64,000 nt of DNA from Salvelinus alpinus (GCF_045679555.1 NC_092091.1:91530190-91594189); one strand, 5' to 3'. Counted from the stretch's first letter, positions 22,323 through 34,680 are shown. The notes: generated from the letters alone by a model not told the origin. Program-made: numbers and translations.

Positions 22323-22906
22323 AAACAGTAGGGAGGTCAATGGGATGATTCCTGTTCTCTAGGAACAGTAGGAAGGTCAATGGGAACGCTCTGCACAGGA
22401 AATACTTATATTAATGGTTGATGGCAGTGGGTGACCAAATCATAGATTGCAGTCTCCTTGTCCATAGACTGCTTTCAAGGTAAGGACACAAACATTTAGA
22501 TTGTAGTACATTTTAGGTGAGTTATCTCTTTAAAATAGGTCTGGAACAAAATCCTGCTTGCTCTCCAGGAAATATCACGACGGACGCGGTGCAATTTAGA
22601 AGCAGCCCAAAACCCCGCAACGCGCGACCAAGAGTATGTGAGCGAACCAGAGCTGGAGTGGAGCCAGAATCGGAGCAGTTTACTGCAGCTCGGAGCTCAG
22701 GGCGAAGAAGCATAGTAAGATAATCAGAAGCTGATAAGCTTCTATGTTGTTCACCACAGTCGTCGTATTAGGGATATCTAGGTGAAGTGTCCAACGTTTT
22801 ACTGAAAATTCGGAACATTCTTACTCTGGGAAATCTATGTGAAATATCTATTTCTCTTTAAACCAGGAAATGTTACTTTCATTTTTTTTTGTTTCCTTCG
22901 TTACAG

Positions 22907-23029
22907 GTTATGATAATCTACAGTCTGAAGCTGAGGCAATATCCCTTGACCCAAGGACTGTACCTGAAACGATACAAGATCACCGGTGAAGTGTTCATTA
23001 GAGACATCCTTATCAACCAGTGGAACTGA
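22907..23029 (+). CDS. Possible terminal exon, unknown gene
   Basis: A strong acceptor (cattttttttttgtttccttcgttacag, ending at 22906) is followed by a frame of 40 codons. It starts VMIIYSLKLRQYPLTQGLYL and ends RDILINQWN with TGA at 23027-23029. The 49-bp minisatellite begins shortly after. I recognise no family. No upstream exon with matching phase is evident, and the short length means chance is a real possibility. Confidence 0.25.
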   Translation, partial: VMIIYSLKLRQYPLTQGLYLKRYKITGEVFIRDILINQWN

Positions 23030-23074
23030 AGAAGAATTCCTCACTACCAGGCAGACTGTCAGAACATAATTTAT

Positions 23075-25800
23075 AATAGTTATCTGTGGGACTGATACCA
23101 GTGTAGAAGAGCTGGTCATGTCTAATAGTTATCTATGGGACTGATACCAGTATGAAGAGCTGGTCATGTCTAATAGTTATCTATGGGACTGATACCAGTG
23201 TAGAAGAGCTGGTCATGTCTAATAGTTATCTATGGGACTGATACCAGTGTAGAAGAGCTGGTCATGTCTAATAGTTATCTATGGGACTGATACCAGTATG
23301 AAGAGCTGGTCATGTCTAATAGTTATCTATGGAGGACTGATACCAGGGTAGAAGAGCTGGTCATGTCTAATAGTTATCTATGGGACTGATACCAGTGTAG
23401 AAGAGCTGGTCATGTCTAATAGTTATCTATGGGACTGATACCAGTGTAGAAGAGCTGGTCATGTCTAATAGTTATCTATGGGACTGATACCAGTGTAGAA
23501 GAGCTGGTCATGTCTAATAGTTATCTATGGGACTGATACCAGTGTAGAAGAGCTGGTCATGTATAATAGTTATCTATGGGACTGATACCAGTATGAAGAG
23601 CTGGTCATGTCTAATAGTTATCTATGGGACTGATACCAGTGTAGAAGAGCTGGTCATGTCTAATAGTTATCTATGGGACTGATACCAATGTAGAAGAGTT
23701 GGTCATGTCTAATAGTTATCTATGGGACTGATACCAGTGTAGAAGAGCTGGTCATGTCTAATAGTTATCTATGGGACTGATACCAGTGTAGAAGAGCTGG
23801 TCATGTCTAATAGTTATCTATGGGACTGATACCAGTGTAGAAGAGCTGGTCATGTCTAATAGTTATCTATGGGACTGATACCAGTGTAGAAGAGCTGGTC
23901 ATGTATAATAGTTATCTATGGGACTGATACCAGTATGAAGAGCTGGTCATGTCTAATAGTTATCTATGGGACTGATACCAGTGTAGAAGAGCTGGTCATG
24001 TCTAATAGTTATCTATGGGACTGATACCAATGTAGAAGAGTTGGTCATGTCTAATAGTTATCTATGGGACTGATACCAGTGTAGAAGAGCTGGTCATGTC
24101 TAATAGTTATCTATGGGACTGATACCAGTGTAGAAGAGCTGGTCATGTCTAATAGTTATCTATGGGACTGATACCAGTGTAGAAGAGCTGGTCATGTCTA
24201 ATAGTTATCTATGGGACTGATACCAGTATGAAGAGCTGGTCATGTCTAATAGTTATCTATGGGACTGATACCAGTGTAGAAGAGCTGGTCATGTCTAATA
24301 GTTATCTATGTGACTGATACCAGTGTAGAAGAGCTGGTCATGTCTAATAGTTATCTATGGGACTGATACCAGTGTGAAGAGCTGGTCATGTCTAATAGTT
24401 ATCTATGGGACTGATACCAGTGTAGAAGAGCTGGTCATGTCTAATAGTTATATATGGGACTGATACCAGTGTAGAAGAGCTGGTCATGTCTAATAGTTAT
24501 CTATGGGACTGATACCAGTATGAAGAGCTGGTCATGTCTAATAGTTATCTATGGGACTGATACCAGTATGAAGAGCTGGTCATGTCTAATAGTTATCTAT
24601 GGGACTGATACCAGTGTAGAAGAGCTGGTCATGTCTAATAGTTATCTATGGGACTGATACCAGTATGAAGAGCTGGTCATGTCTAATAGTTATCTATGGG
24701 ACTGATACCAGTGTAGAAGAGCTGGTCATGTCTAATAGTTATCTATGGGACTGATACCAGTGTAGAAGAGCTGGTCATGTCTAATAGTTATCTATGGGAC
24801 TGATACCAGTGTGAAGAGCTGTTCATGTCTTATAGTTATCTATGAGACTGATACCAGTGTAGAAGAGCTGGTCATGTCTAATAGTTATCTATGGGACTGA
24901 TACCAGTGTAGAAGAGCTGGTCATGTCTAATAGTTATCTATGGGACTGATACCAGTGTAGAAGAGCTGGTCATGTCTAATAGTTATCTATGGGACTGATA
25001 CCAGTGTAGAAGAGCTGGTCATGTCTAATAGTTATCTATGGGACTGATACCAGTGTAGAAGAGCTGGTCATGTCTAATAGTTATCTATGGGACTGATACC
25101 AGTGTAGAAGAGCTGGTCATGTCTAATAGTTATCTATGGGACTGATACCAGTGTAGAAGAGCTGGTCATGTCTAATAGTTATCTATGGGACTGATACCAG
25201 TGTAGAAGAGCTGGTCATGTCTAATAGTTATCTATGGGACTGATACCAGTATGAAGAGTTGGTCATGTCTAATAGTTATCTATGGGACTGATACCAGTAT
25301 GAAGAGCTGGTCATGTCTAATAGTTATCTATGGGACTGATACCAGTATGAAGAGCTGGTCATGTCTAATAGTTATCTATGGGACTGATACCAGTGTAGAA
25401 GAGCTGGTCATGTCTAATAGTTATCTATGGGACTGATACCAGTGTAGAAGAGCTGGTCATGTCTAATAGTTATCTATGGGACTGATACCAGTGTAGAAGA
25501 GCTGGTCATGTCTAATAGTTATCTATGGGACTGATACCAGTGTTGAAGAGCTGGTCATGTCTAATAGTTATCTATGGGACTGATACCAGTGTAGAAGAGC
25601 TGGTCATGTCTAATAGTTATCTATGGGACTGATACCAGTGTGAAGAGCTGGTCATGTCTAATAGTTATCTATGGGACTGATACCAGTGTAGAAGAGCTGG
25701 TCATGTCTAATAGTTATCTATGGGACTGATACCAGTATGAAGAGCTGGTCATGTCTAATAGTTATCTATGGGACTGATACCAATGTGAAGAGCTGGTCAC
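23075..25800. repeat. Minisatellite, 49-bp unit, about 55 copies
   Basis: Units of taatagttatctatgggact, gataccagtgtagaagagct, ggtcatgtc. A 48-bp variant has GTATGAAG for GTGTAGAAG. A seven-unit block marked by catgTATAATAG, GTATGAAG and CCAATG...GAGTTGG occurs at 23,561 and again at 23,903 (342 bp apart), a higher-order repeat. Frames are closed across most of it because 49 is not a multiple of 3. Confidence 0.97.
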
Positions 25801-26262
25801 TTTTAAAGGACTTGGTGAATGATTACCTTGTCAATAGGACGATTGAATATTATTGTCTTGTAGACAACAATTTATTTATTTTTGTGTTTCCTCCTAATAC
25901 AGGATGTGGTAGGAATCGTAAGGGACATCATCATTACACCTGTTAATACTTATTTTCTATAACTTTGTGTGAAATCAATTTCTTATTGTAACAGCATGTA
26001 CAATATGCCCTTTTGTGTTTTATAGAAATTCAAGGTGTTTCATGTGAATGATTTTATGCTTATTGCTAATGTTTTTTATAATGCCTATTTTTTCATGTTT
26101 TCTATTATTTTCTAAAAATATATTTTTAGGTGTAAGAATATTTAGAAGATAAATACACAATCCAGAGACAGAGTACAAGAGGTCAAAGGATGAGAGTCAA
26201 TAGAGGACTAACGATCAAGGGAAATAGTGTTTTTTCTGTAATAGGGAATTATTGATCAACGT
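25801..26262. other. AT-rich DNA, no feature seen
   Basis: No repeat, exon or RNA gene recognised here. Confidence 0.4.
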
Positions 26263-26263
26263 T

Positions 26264-27164
26264 TCAGAGACATGGGAGGAATATGTCTTCTGAAATAGGA
26301 TACTTGTTATTTGGCCATTGGCTAGTTTTATTGGAAGGATCTAATTTGTCAACCACAAGTTCCTTATCTTCTCCCCCTTCCACTTGCCTCTTCCATTTTT
26401 GTGGTAATGCTGCAATTAGTTGGTTGTAATTGTGGGTAGAGCAGATATTTCTATATATTTGTGTTAGCTGCATGTGTGACATAACTCCACCAGTCCTATT
26501 TAGGATATCATTTACACAGATTATACCATTCTTTCCATAAAGATTTTTTTTTATTATCAATTAGTATATTTGAGATTAACCATAATATTTGTTGTAATAT
26601 TTGTTCTGTATTTTCTGGTGGATTTAAATGAAATAGCGAAACTACTTTCTATGGATTGTTTTAAAAATAGCTATTTTTTGAGGGGAGATGAAAAGTTGTA
26701 ATCTAAATAAAGGGAAAAGGCCGTTCTAGAACATGTTTTTTTTTTAATATCAATTAGTATATTTGAGTTTAACTATAATATTTGTGGTAATATTTGTTCT
26801 GTATTTTCTGGTTGATTATAATGAAATTGGGAAACAACTTTCTATGGATTGTTTTAATAATAGCAATTTTTTTTGGGGGGGGGGGGTTAAACGTTGTAAT
26901 CTGATTAAAGGGGAAAAGGCCGTTCTAGAACATGGGGTGAGACATTCTTACTAATCGGCTAGAGAACCAGTTCGGATTTAAGTATAACCTTTCCATGACT
27001 GAAACCTTTAGTAAGGGGTCTTTAATATTTAATAGTTTCTGCCCTCCGAATTCATATTCATTATATGAATAGGCACGTTTAATTTTGTCTGACTTGCCGT
27101 TCCAAATAAAATTTAATATTATTTGCTCATATGATTTAAAAAACAAGCAAATTGTGGTTCCCAC
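26264..27164 (-). mobile_element. L1-type LINE, ORF2 C-terminal fragment
   Basis: On the - strand, 27164-26925 encodes a peptide with LNFIWNGKSDKIKR, EYEFGGQKLLNIKD and LYLNPNW. 26560-26264 encodes one with YGKNGIICVNDILNRTGG. Both are characteristic of the region after the reverse transcriptase in fish and amphibian L1/Tx1-type ORF2 (FIW.(N/G)K..RIKR, EYGGL.LLNI, GI..V.DL). The two pieces are separated by about 360 bp that includes a tandem duplication. It is a dead, 5'-truncated remnant. Confidence 0.7.
26555..26938. repeat. Two-copy duplication, about 195 bp, in the L1 remnant
   Basis: AATATCAATTAGTATATTTGAG occurs at about 26,555 and 26,746. Both copies go on to a TTTGTTCTGTATTTTCTGGT block and an AAAAGGCCGTTCTAGAACAT end. 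The second copy has a run of ten G. The copies differ at roughly one base in eight, so the duplication is not recent. Confidence 0.8.
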
Positions 27165-28345
27165 TATGTGAAATCAGTTAGCAATAACAAGTAGTCATTC
27201 TGTATGGTTATCATGTGTCATACATGTCATTTAGATGTTTATACTTTACAAACACACATTTTGTTTCTGTAGTTCTCAAAATCCATATATAGTAGACACA
27301 AATCTATAGGTTTACCAAACGGTTAAGTGGTTAACCATTAAGCGCAGTTGGATTAAGTGATGGTCAAATGTATTAAAACAGAATGAGAAGAGAATCATAT
27401 GAAACGTGTTGTGAGCGTTGCATTGTGAAAGGGAAGGTATTTCTAGATGAAACACTGACTAGGTTTTGGTGAAAAAGTTACTGTGGGATTTTGTGTCTTG
27501 TACTTTAGTCAATTGAAAATGTGCTTAAAGTAATACAAACAGCCTTTTGATGATCTGCTGTGAGTTTCATACTAAAGAGTTGTGGAATTTTACCACATAC
27601 TTGTGAAAATAGTACCAAAGCGGTAAGAAAACGAAATATACAAGCTTTTTAGGACGCGGTTTTATGGTATTTACTGTGTTTCAAATCATATTTAAATAAA
27701 GCTTTCTGAAATGTTACTGTTTCATCCACAAGTTACCAAGTGGTGCCTGGAGAAGTAGATATTCTCTAATTTTACAAACGACCTGCGAAGGAAAGGAGCC
27801 TGGTGTGAAAAGTTGTTTTCCTATAGTTTTGTGTGGGTTTTCCTACATCTTTTGGGGGCGGTTTCACTCTCAAATCACACGTCTTTATAAAAAATGACCA
27901 AAATTGATTGATTGACCTAAGTCCTTAACAATGCTTAAACCACATCAGGAGACCGTTTTTATAGGTCTGGGAAAAAATCTCAAAAATATATTTTTTGTGA
28001 GGCTGTCTATTAATTAACTTTTTGTTGAAAACAAATATTTGAATGGGAAGAGACTGTCACTGGTAACCATGGTTAAAAGGAGGCTATAATATAATATTGT
28101 TTGGTCTGTAACTTACCACCCTCCACATGGAGAAAATCACCTGAGATCATTATAACACGCAAAGTAAGAAAAACTATTAAATGTATCATTCTAACATTGC
28201 CTAAAATGATGAATAAGACACTAATGAGATAGACCTCCACTATAACAATGTAGATGTATAGTTTATGGCATATATGACGATAAACGGTTGAGGAAAACCC
28301 TCATTAACTTTTCCCAACTTTACGTAAATCACCAGCGGCGACCGC
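27165..28345. other. Intergenic DNA, no feature seen
   Basis: AT-rich, non-tandem sequence. I find no convincing exon, RNA gene or element end. Confidence 0.4.
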
Positions 28346-28347
28346 TG

Positions 28348-28672
28348 GGCGATGACCAATCATATCGAGTGGTTCCCGTGACGATGACCAATCATATCGA
28401 GTGGTTCCCGTGACGATGACCAATCATATCGAGTAGTTCCCGTGACGATGACCAATCATATCGAGTGGTTCCCGTGACGATGACCAATCATATCGAGTGG
28501 TTCCCGTGACGATGACCAATCATATCGAGTGGTTCCCGTGACGATGACCAATCATATCGAGTAGTTCCCGTGACGATGACCAATCATATCGAGTGGTTTC
28601 CGTGACGATGACCAATCATATCGAGGGGTTCCCGTGACGATGACCAATCATATCGAGTGGTTCCCATGACGA
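28348..28672. repeat. Minisatellite, 32-bp unit, 10 copies
   Basis: Copies of cgatgaccaatcatatcgag then tggttcccgtga. It contains CpG in each unit and a CCAAT sequence (GACCAATCA), and it ends 45 bp before a candidate start region (28,718). Confidence 0.96.
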
Positions 28673-30178
28673 ATCTGACGCGATGGGACCTACGGCTGGA
28701 GACTTTCTCCAGCAAAGATGGCTGACAGAAATACTAGGACGGATGCAAATGTAATTAATGATAAAGTCATAACGATTCATGCTAAAAAATTTACAGTTGA
28801 GAGGAATGTGTTAGCTAGATAGTGTAGAGACAAACGATTAGGCATTTTTTTGTTGTCATAAAGTTACTTACGAAATTCGCTATTCAGCAAGATAGCTGAC
28901 TAGCTAACATTAGCCAGCTAGCTGACTAGCTTTATTGGTGTTGTGACATGAGCATGCAATTGTAATTCTGGTTGTTTAATGTTTTAGGGACTCCTGAAAC
29001 AACCAGCAAACCAGACTGACGTCTTGTGAAACAGTGGATGTAAATAATCTAGCTAGCTAAAGCATTTACTACAAATTGAATGTACAATTTTGTAAGCTTG
29101 CCTTGCTGATATTTGCAATGCAGATGAAGTAACGTAGCTAGCTATTTTCTTGCTTATTGTGCAGTGCAAGATAGAAATATGCCTATAAGTTAGATGTGTA
29201 GCCGATCTGTGTATGGACCCTAAAACGTTTGGTATACATATTAGTTCAGAACCTAGCTATGAACCTCAGCTATCATAGCCAGTTGTATCAACTTCAAAAC
29301 AGTCTGAATGACATTAATGAAGCCTATGGATTGAGTAGAATATAATATAACTTTGTGCCAAGGATGCAAGTCGTATATACATGTAGTTATTGAGATCCCC
29401 ACATTGTAGCCTGTACATTTAATATATTCACTGATCATGTACTCTACCTTGGCAAATAAAGGTGCAGTTTAGGTATGAATGTCTTTGAGATTATTTTTCA
29501 GTCATATCCAATACCAGGAGTATCAAATTACAGTCTTTGAATGATGCTGTGTCTGCATGTATGTATTACAATTATACACTTCAACAGTGTTTACCAATCT
29601 TGGTCCTGGGACATCAATGGTTACACATTGTAACTAATAGACTAGAAACAGGATTTAACTAGTTTATTCATATATACAGAAATATATATATTTTTTAAAC
29701 AGTACACTACACTTCCTATATGTAAATACACTAAAACCAGTTCATCTCAATGTCTAATTTCCTTCATATGCATTGATCTGATAAACACAGGATAGTATTT
29801 CATCAAATGAGAGACTTAATGTCAACCAGTAGAGAATGTGAAACGCTTTATTGAAATAAGTTCATTATACAAGTGTTATAAATATTGTAATATTATAAAT
29901 ACAAGTTCAACCTGTACTTCAATGCACATCTGGTGTGCGTATAACAACAGAGGAAGGAGGTGGCGAGAGGTGTAAAAGACAGAAAGGTAAGAAAAGAGGA
30001 GCAGCATATGATTAATGAATCACAGTGCTACCCTAATATTATCTCAGGTCATCACAATGACATAATTGTGTCTAGTGGTGTCTCCTAACCAGCCTTGGGC
30101 TCCCAGTCGGCCTGACGGTTATCTTAAGAGCGGGTGAGGTGGCGATGACGGGACTGAGTGTTGGCATCCTCTCTCACA
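28673..30178. other. Intergenic DNA; one weak initiator-like site
   Basis: CAAAGATGGCTGACAG at 28714-28729 resembles a YY1-type initiator overlapping an ATG that opens a 34-codon frame (28718-28822). No partner exon is recognised. The rest (AT-rich, AATAAA at about 29,454) shows nothing I can name. Confidence 0.3.
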
Positions 30179-30179
30179 T

Positions 30180-30322
30180 CAAAACATACCTGTTTATTCC
30201 ATGAGTAACTCTGTTGTTGTTTGTGTCGCACTGCTTTGCTTTATCTTGGCCAGGTCACAGTTGTAAATGAGAGCGTGTTCTCAACTGGCCTACCTGGTTA
30301 AATAAAGGTGGAAAAAATTAAT
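30180..30322 (+). mobile_element. LINE 3' tail fragment
   Basis: Ends AGTTGTAAATGAGAGCGTGT then TCTCAACTGGCCTACCTGGT and TAAATAAAGGTGG. I recognise this as a very common salmonid LINE/SINE 3' end, usually followed by an (AAATAAA) tail. Only the last 140 bp are present. Confidence 0.65.
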
Positions 30323-31182
30323 TAAATTCCTGCATATGGAGAGACTGAATAAAAATACATTAAAAACAAACAAGGCTTAAACTAACAGTCTCAGTCATCA
30401 TAATCATCAAGAGGTGAAATGCAAAACTGACCTGGGATCATTAACTTTGGACTACTACATCTCTATTTCAATGTAAAGTATCTCTTGAATAATACTTCCT
30501 GTATAATATAAACTGACCTTGGATCATTAACTCTGGGACTACTGCATCTCTGTCTGTATTTCAATGTAAAGCATCTCTTTAATAATACTTCCTGTTGACC
30601 TGACCAAGTGACCTCTCACCTCTGATCATGCTGTGCCCTCTATGTAGCCAGTTCAGATGCAGGAGGGGTTCACCGACAGAGCTGATATAACCTAGAGGAT
30701 TTAGGGAGAAGGAGAGAGGGATGAAGTGAAGGAGAGAGACTGTTATTGAGAAAATAAGGTAGTTAAAGCGACAGTGTTCAACAGGAATCTGTGTGTGGCC
30801 TCACCTGGTGTCCACACCACACTAAGTGGCTGCAGAGTACTTCATGCTGAAAAACATGCACAGACACACAAGGACAAACAATATAGCGTAGTTATAGAAA
30901 TAATGAAGTGTCTTACTATTCTCCATGGTTGGCCCTCTTGCCTATTCTTTGAAGGTGGAAGGAGCCACAGTTATACACCTGAGCCTGCTTACTGCACAAC
31001 ACCATCCATCAATCAGATAGATACATGAGTGTGTAGGTGTGGGTTATAGGGTGTCTAATTGTTAATTTTTCAATATGGGTGATTTAAAACAGCCTGTTTT
31101 GTTTTTGTACAGACATCACACCCTTACCTAAACAGCACCCTCACCTGAGAAGTAGATATCAAAACGGAGAGAAACTGGGCAT
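30323..31182. other. Intergenic DNA, no feature seen
   Basis: Contains a weak 60-bp duplicated stretch (TGGATCATTAACT at 30,435 and 30,522). An 84-codon frame at 30774 has no support. Confidence 0.4.
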
Positions 31183-31705
31183 TTTATTTTTTATTTTTAT
31201 TTGCCAAGTCAGTTAACAAATTCTTATTCACAATGATGGCCTATCAAAAGGCAAAAGGCCTCCTGCGGGGGCAGGATTAAAATAAATTAAATAAAAATAG
31301 GACAAAACACACATCACGACAAGAGACAACAACACTACATAGAGAGACCTAAGACAACATGGCAGCAACACATGACAACACAGCATGGTAGAAACTCAAC
31401 ATGACAACATGGCATGGTAGCAACTCAACATGACAACATGGCAGCAACACATGACAACACAGCATGGTAGAAACTCAACATGACAACATGGTAGTAACAA
31501 CATGGTAGTACCACATGACAACACAGCATGGTAGCAACTCAACATGACAACATGGTAGTAACAATATGGCAGCAGAACAGGGTAAACATTATTGGGCCCA
31601 GACAACAGCACAAAGGTCAAGAAGGTAGAGACAACAATACATCACGCAAAGCAGCCACAACTGTCAGTAAGAGTGTCCATGAGTCTTTGAATGAAGAGAT
31701 GGAGA
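31183..31705 (-). mobile_element. Repeat element in - orientation (LINE 3' UTR type)
   Basis: Reads TTTGCCAAGTCAGTTAACAA, ACAATGATGGCCTATC, AAAGGCAAAAGGCCTCCTGC and CAACTGTCAGTAAGAGTGTC, which I recognise as a high-copy salmonid repeat usually seen in this orientation relative to its TTTATTT end. Between 31,355 and 31,565 an ACATGACAAC-AGCATGGTAG unit is repeated several times. Confidence 0.65.
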
Positions 31706-31734
31706 TAAAACTGATATAACTGCAGTTGACATGG

Positions 31735-32085
31735 CTAAGTAAATGGAAGAATATTCTTATTGCAATGTGAATGGCTCTTAAAAAAAGCCTTAGGTTGTGC
31801 ATAGTGTAGTCTCTGGTGTTGCCAGGGAACAGCACCCTCCTCAAAAAAGTATGTGGTGAAGAAATCCCGCACACAGATCCCCCTCCTGGTTCTTGTGTCC
31901 ATCCTCATGAAGTTATGCAGGACACAGGTAGCCTTCACATACCTGAATTCCTCCAGGAGGCAGTCCCAGATGGCCCTGGTCACCCAACCTTGCAGTGCCC
32001 TACACGTTAACTGTAGGCAATCGTTTTGAAGGAATCTCCAGTTACAAGGTATCCGTAAGAATTTGGAAGATAATGTCAATATCAA
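31735..32085 (-). pseudogene. Harbinger-like transposase fragment
   Basis: A - strand frame of 116 codons contains EEFRYVKATCVLHNFMRMDT then RTRRG, like the C-terminal end of PIF/Harbinger DDE nucleases and HARBI1-type proteins ((I/V)V(K/R)A.C.LHN(F/Y)(L/M)R). Only this end is visible; the catalytic part upstream is absent. It is probably a transposon remnant and not a host HARBI1 gene. Confidence 0.5.
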
Positions 32086-34290
32086 ACTTTTACATCACCA
32101 GTTCATTGTAGATTACTAACGTATATAATATCCCTTAAAACAAATCATGATAACATTGGATTGATAGATGTGCATGTGTAGCATGTGACAATAACAGGAT
32201 CACATCAAGGATAACATTACAAATTAATATATAAATACCACTTGAAGCCTGAGGAGTTGATCATTTGTATCAGCTGTGCAGTGCTAAGGCAACAACGTGC
32301 ACCCCTTTGAGTCCCCTTCCACAGCTCTCTGTATCTGAGGACAGAAAACCTCACAAGAAACAGACTTCATTATAGTCAAATTACACCACACTGAATATTA
32401 TGTTACTATTATCTCCGTCCTCACTTCTAGGGACTGGAACTACACAAGTACCTGCCCTATCCAGAATAGCCAACTCTCTCACTTTGACAGTCCTTTCACC
32501 CTCCTCCATGACTGTTAGCTAGCTACCTACAAATGCATTTGGAGTTTGTTTTTTTACAGGGATAACTACATCAAGATAGCTAGCTAATATGATGTTAGGT
32601 AGCTGGTGACATTTAATTCACTTAGCTAGCCATCTATACAGTATGTAAAGTTGGCCAGATAGGTAACTAGCTAGCTCATTTCAGTTAGCCTGCACTGTAG
32701 CTAACGTTAGTTAGCTAATAATACATGTTTTTATATATATATATATATATTTTTTTTTTTGAAATGTATTGACTTACTTGAATAGGTTCTCCCAGCCATG
32801 TGGACGATTGCGAGAGCGTTTTTAGAGCATATGACTATTGTAATGACCTGGCTAGATCATAAAGGAACAATTGTCCAGACAGAGGCTTGAGTTCCCGGTT
32901 TATTAACCCAACTCCACACAGGCTACTGTTTGGCTGTAGCCCACGACAAATAAATGAAAGATACTCGTATAAAACAACCCGTGACCTTCTCTTGTGAAGA
33001 CCAGACATAAGAGAGAGAACAATGGCTAAACATGGCCTTAAACTTGCAATGCTCCACACCGCTGCCAGCCGTGACCCTTTTAGGCGGTGAAAAACTTCAA
33101 TATTTCCACAAACACACTGGGGAGTTACCCAACAGTGTATATATACACTAGATGATTTTTGAGGGACCTGTATTGACGCCACACGCATCCATCTTGGGGC
33201 TCCCTCACCGGAGTAAAAAATATATTTGGAAGCTATTGAAATGCATTTCTTAATGTCTACATTCGTTTTTGCCACGTTTATTATATTAAAGACATCGTAA
33301 TGCATACATATTATATGTGAGCTGAACATACAAATAAATAAAAAATATACCAAAATATTTTCCTTAAAGTATAATTTTTTGAGATTACAAATGATACTGT
33401 CCCCATTACAACAACACAAATACTTAAATACATGCAATTTTGTCCTTGAAACATTTAATTGAAATACTGTAGAATTCTATTCATTCATATGAAGGACTGT
33501 TCCTACTGTGGAGTGACAATATGGCCGACTGGAGGGTTCAAATCCGCTCAATTGCCAATACATAGCAACAACAACCCAGGGTTTATATACAGCTTTGAGA
33601 CACCAAATAAGTTAAAAGTGAAAGTAAAAAGTACATATGTTGCTGCCATTTTGAAACAACTGCGCCATGAAGGTAACATTTTTGTTTTAATTTAAGATAG
33701 CAAATATTGTGGTTTATCACAGGTTTAGAGACCAATTGTTTTACATGAGCATTTTACATGAACAGGTTTACTTCTATGGACGTGTGTTAAGGACGACGTA
33801 ACGTTGGAAACAAAAGTCTGGGCGAGGCCGTAGGCTGCGGACTATATTGAATCAAGATAGTTATGTAAAGTTGTGTATAGGCTATCATATTACTAAAGTT
33901 ATGACACTGAATATAGCTTGTAACTCACAAAAGCAGTAGGTATTTAAGTAGTCTACATTTCGGTAAACCACTGTAGCCGAGTTTAGTCTACTATCTAATC
34001 TGCGGATGGGATGCCAGCGCATGGTTTTAGAAATAAACAGCTATAAACGATAGATTTCATACAATGTTAATTATTAACTTCCCTTTGGTATGTGAAATAA
34101 TGTCATGTTTGATCTTTGGTATCCTTTAGTCATGTATCCTATAGATTCTTTGTTTTTGTTTTTTGTCCCACTGAATTACATTTAGGAGGCCACATCCGAA
34201 CGTCAGCAACATCGTAGGATTCCTGCTATTTTATATTATTTTATTTAAATCGCTGTTTTTCCACAATAGGTCAACAATCTGTGGCTTTCT
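32086..34290. other. Intergenic DNA with an unassigned - strand frame
   Basis: A 200-codon - strand frame (33437-32835) is cysteine-rich and AT-biased and has no recognisable domain. Parts of the region (GAGGGACCTGTATTGACGCC near 33,160) look like dispersed repeat DNA. I would not call a gene. GCTAGCTAACGTTAG stretches occur at 32,510-32,720. Confidence 0.35.
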
Positions 34291-34397
34291 GTGAAATATG
34301 CTGAGCAACAGTAAACTGCCTTGGACTTTCATCAACGTCATTTCTGAGAAGGAGCGGATGGAAATCTCCTGACGGCTATGAGGAGAGTGAAGTAAAT

Positions 34398-34411
34398 ATG
34401 GAGGAAGACAG
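34398..34411 (+). CDS. Possible first coding exon of the NLR gene
   Basis: ATGGAGGAAGACAG followed by GTAAAT encodes MEED plus two bases of the next codon (phase 2). The repeated exons downstream all begin with G in the complementary phase, giving MEEDR-LLGAASPAPS. The upstream in-frame TAA (34393-34395) fixes the start. The region 34,300-34,397 would be 5' UTR. The support is phase match, donor quality and position only; no promoter element is clear, and nearly 6 kb of intron would separate it from the first repeated exon. Confidence 0.35.
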
Positions 34412-34566
34412 GTAAATTACCCTGTCATTAGGTTTATCTGTATTTTATTGGTTTATTCATAATCTCAAAAGCAAATGTTGATGATATGTGTCCAATTCAA
34501 ATGCAACTACGGGCTGTTGTTAATAATAAATAATAAATATAAAAAGCGCGAGGTGTGACACAGCTG

Positions 34567-34680
34567 GGGTGTATTCACTAGGAAGGAAACGGGAAGAGAT
34601 TTACATGAATTTGTCCAGTGAGAAACTGTCGTTTTCGTTGCAAAACGTTTTTCTACGGTGTGTTCTAATTAATACACCCC
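34567..34680. mobile_element. Short palindromic MITE
   Basis: The ends are GGGTGTATTCACTAG and CTAATTAATACACCC, with GTTTTCGTTGCAAAACGTTT near the middle. This is a common salmonid foldback family. A second, more degraded copy with CTCGTTTTTGTTGCAAAACG lies at about 34,880-34,990. Confidence 0.65.

Noticed and set aside
31735-32085. Host HARBI1 gene
   Set aside because: Only a C-terminal transposase-like end is present and no complete nuclease domain, so a transposon remnant is more likely.
32835-33437. 200-codon - strand frame as a gene
   Set aside because: The composition follows AT-rich DNA and there is no domain or splice signal. Parts look like dispersed repeat sequence.
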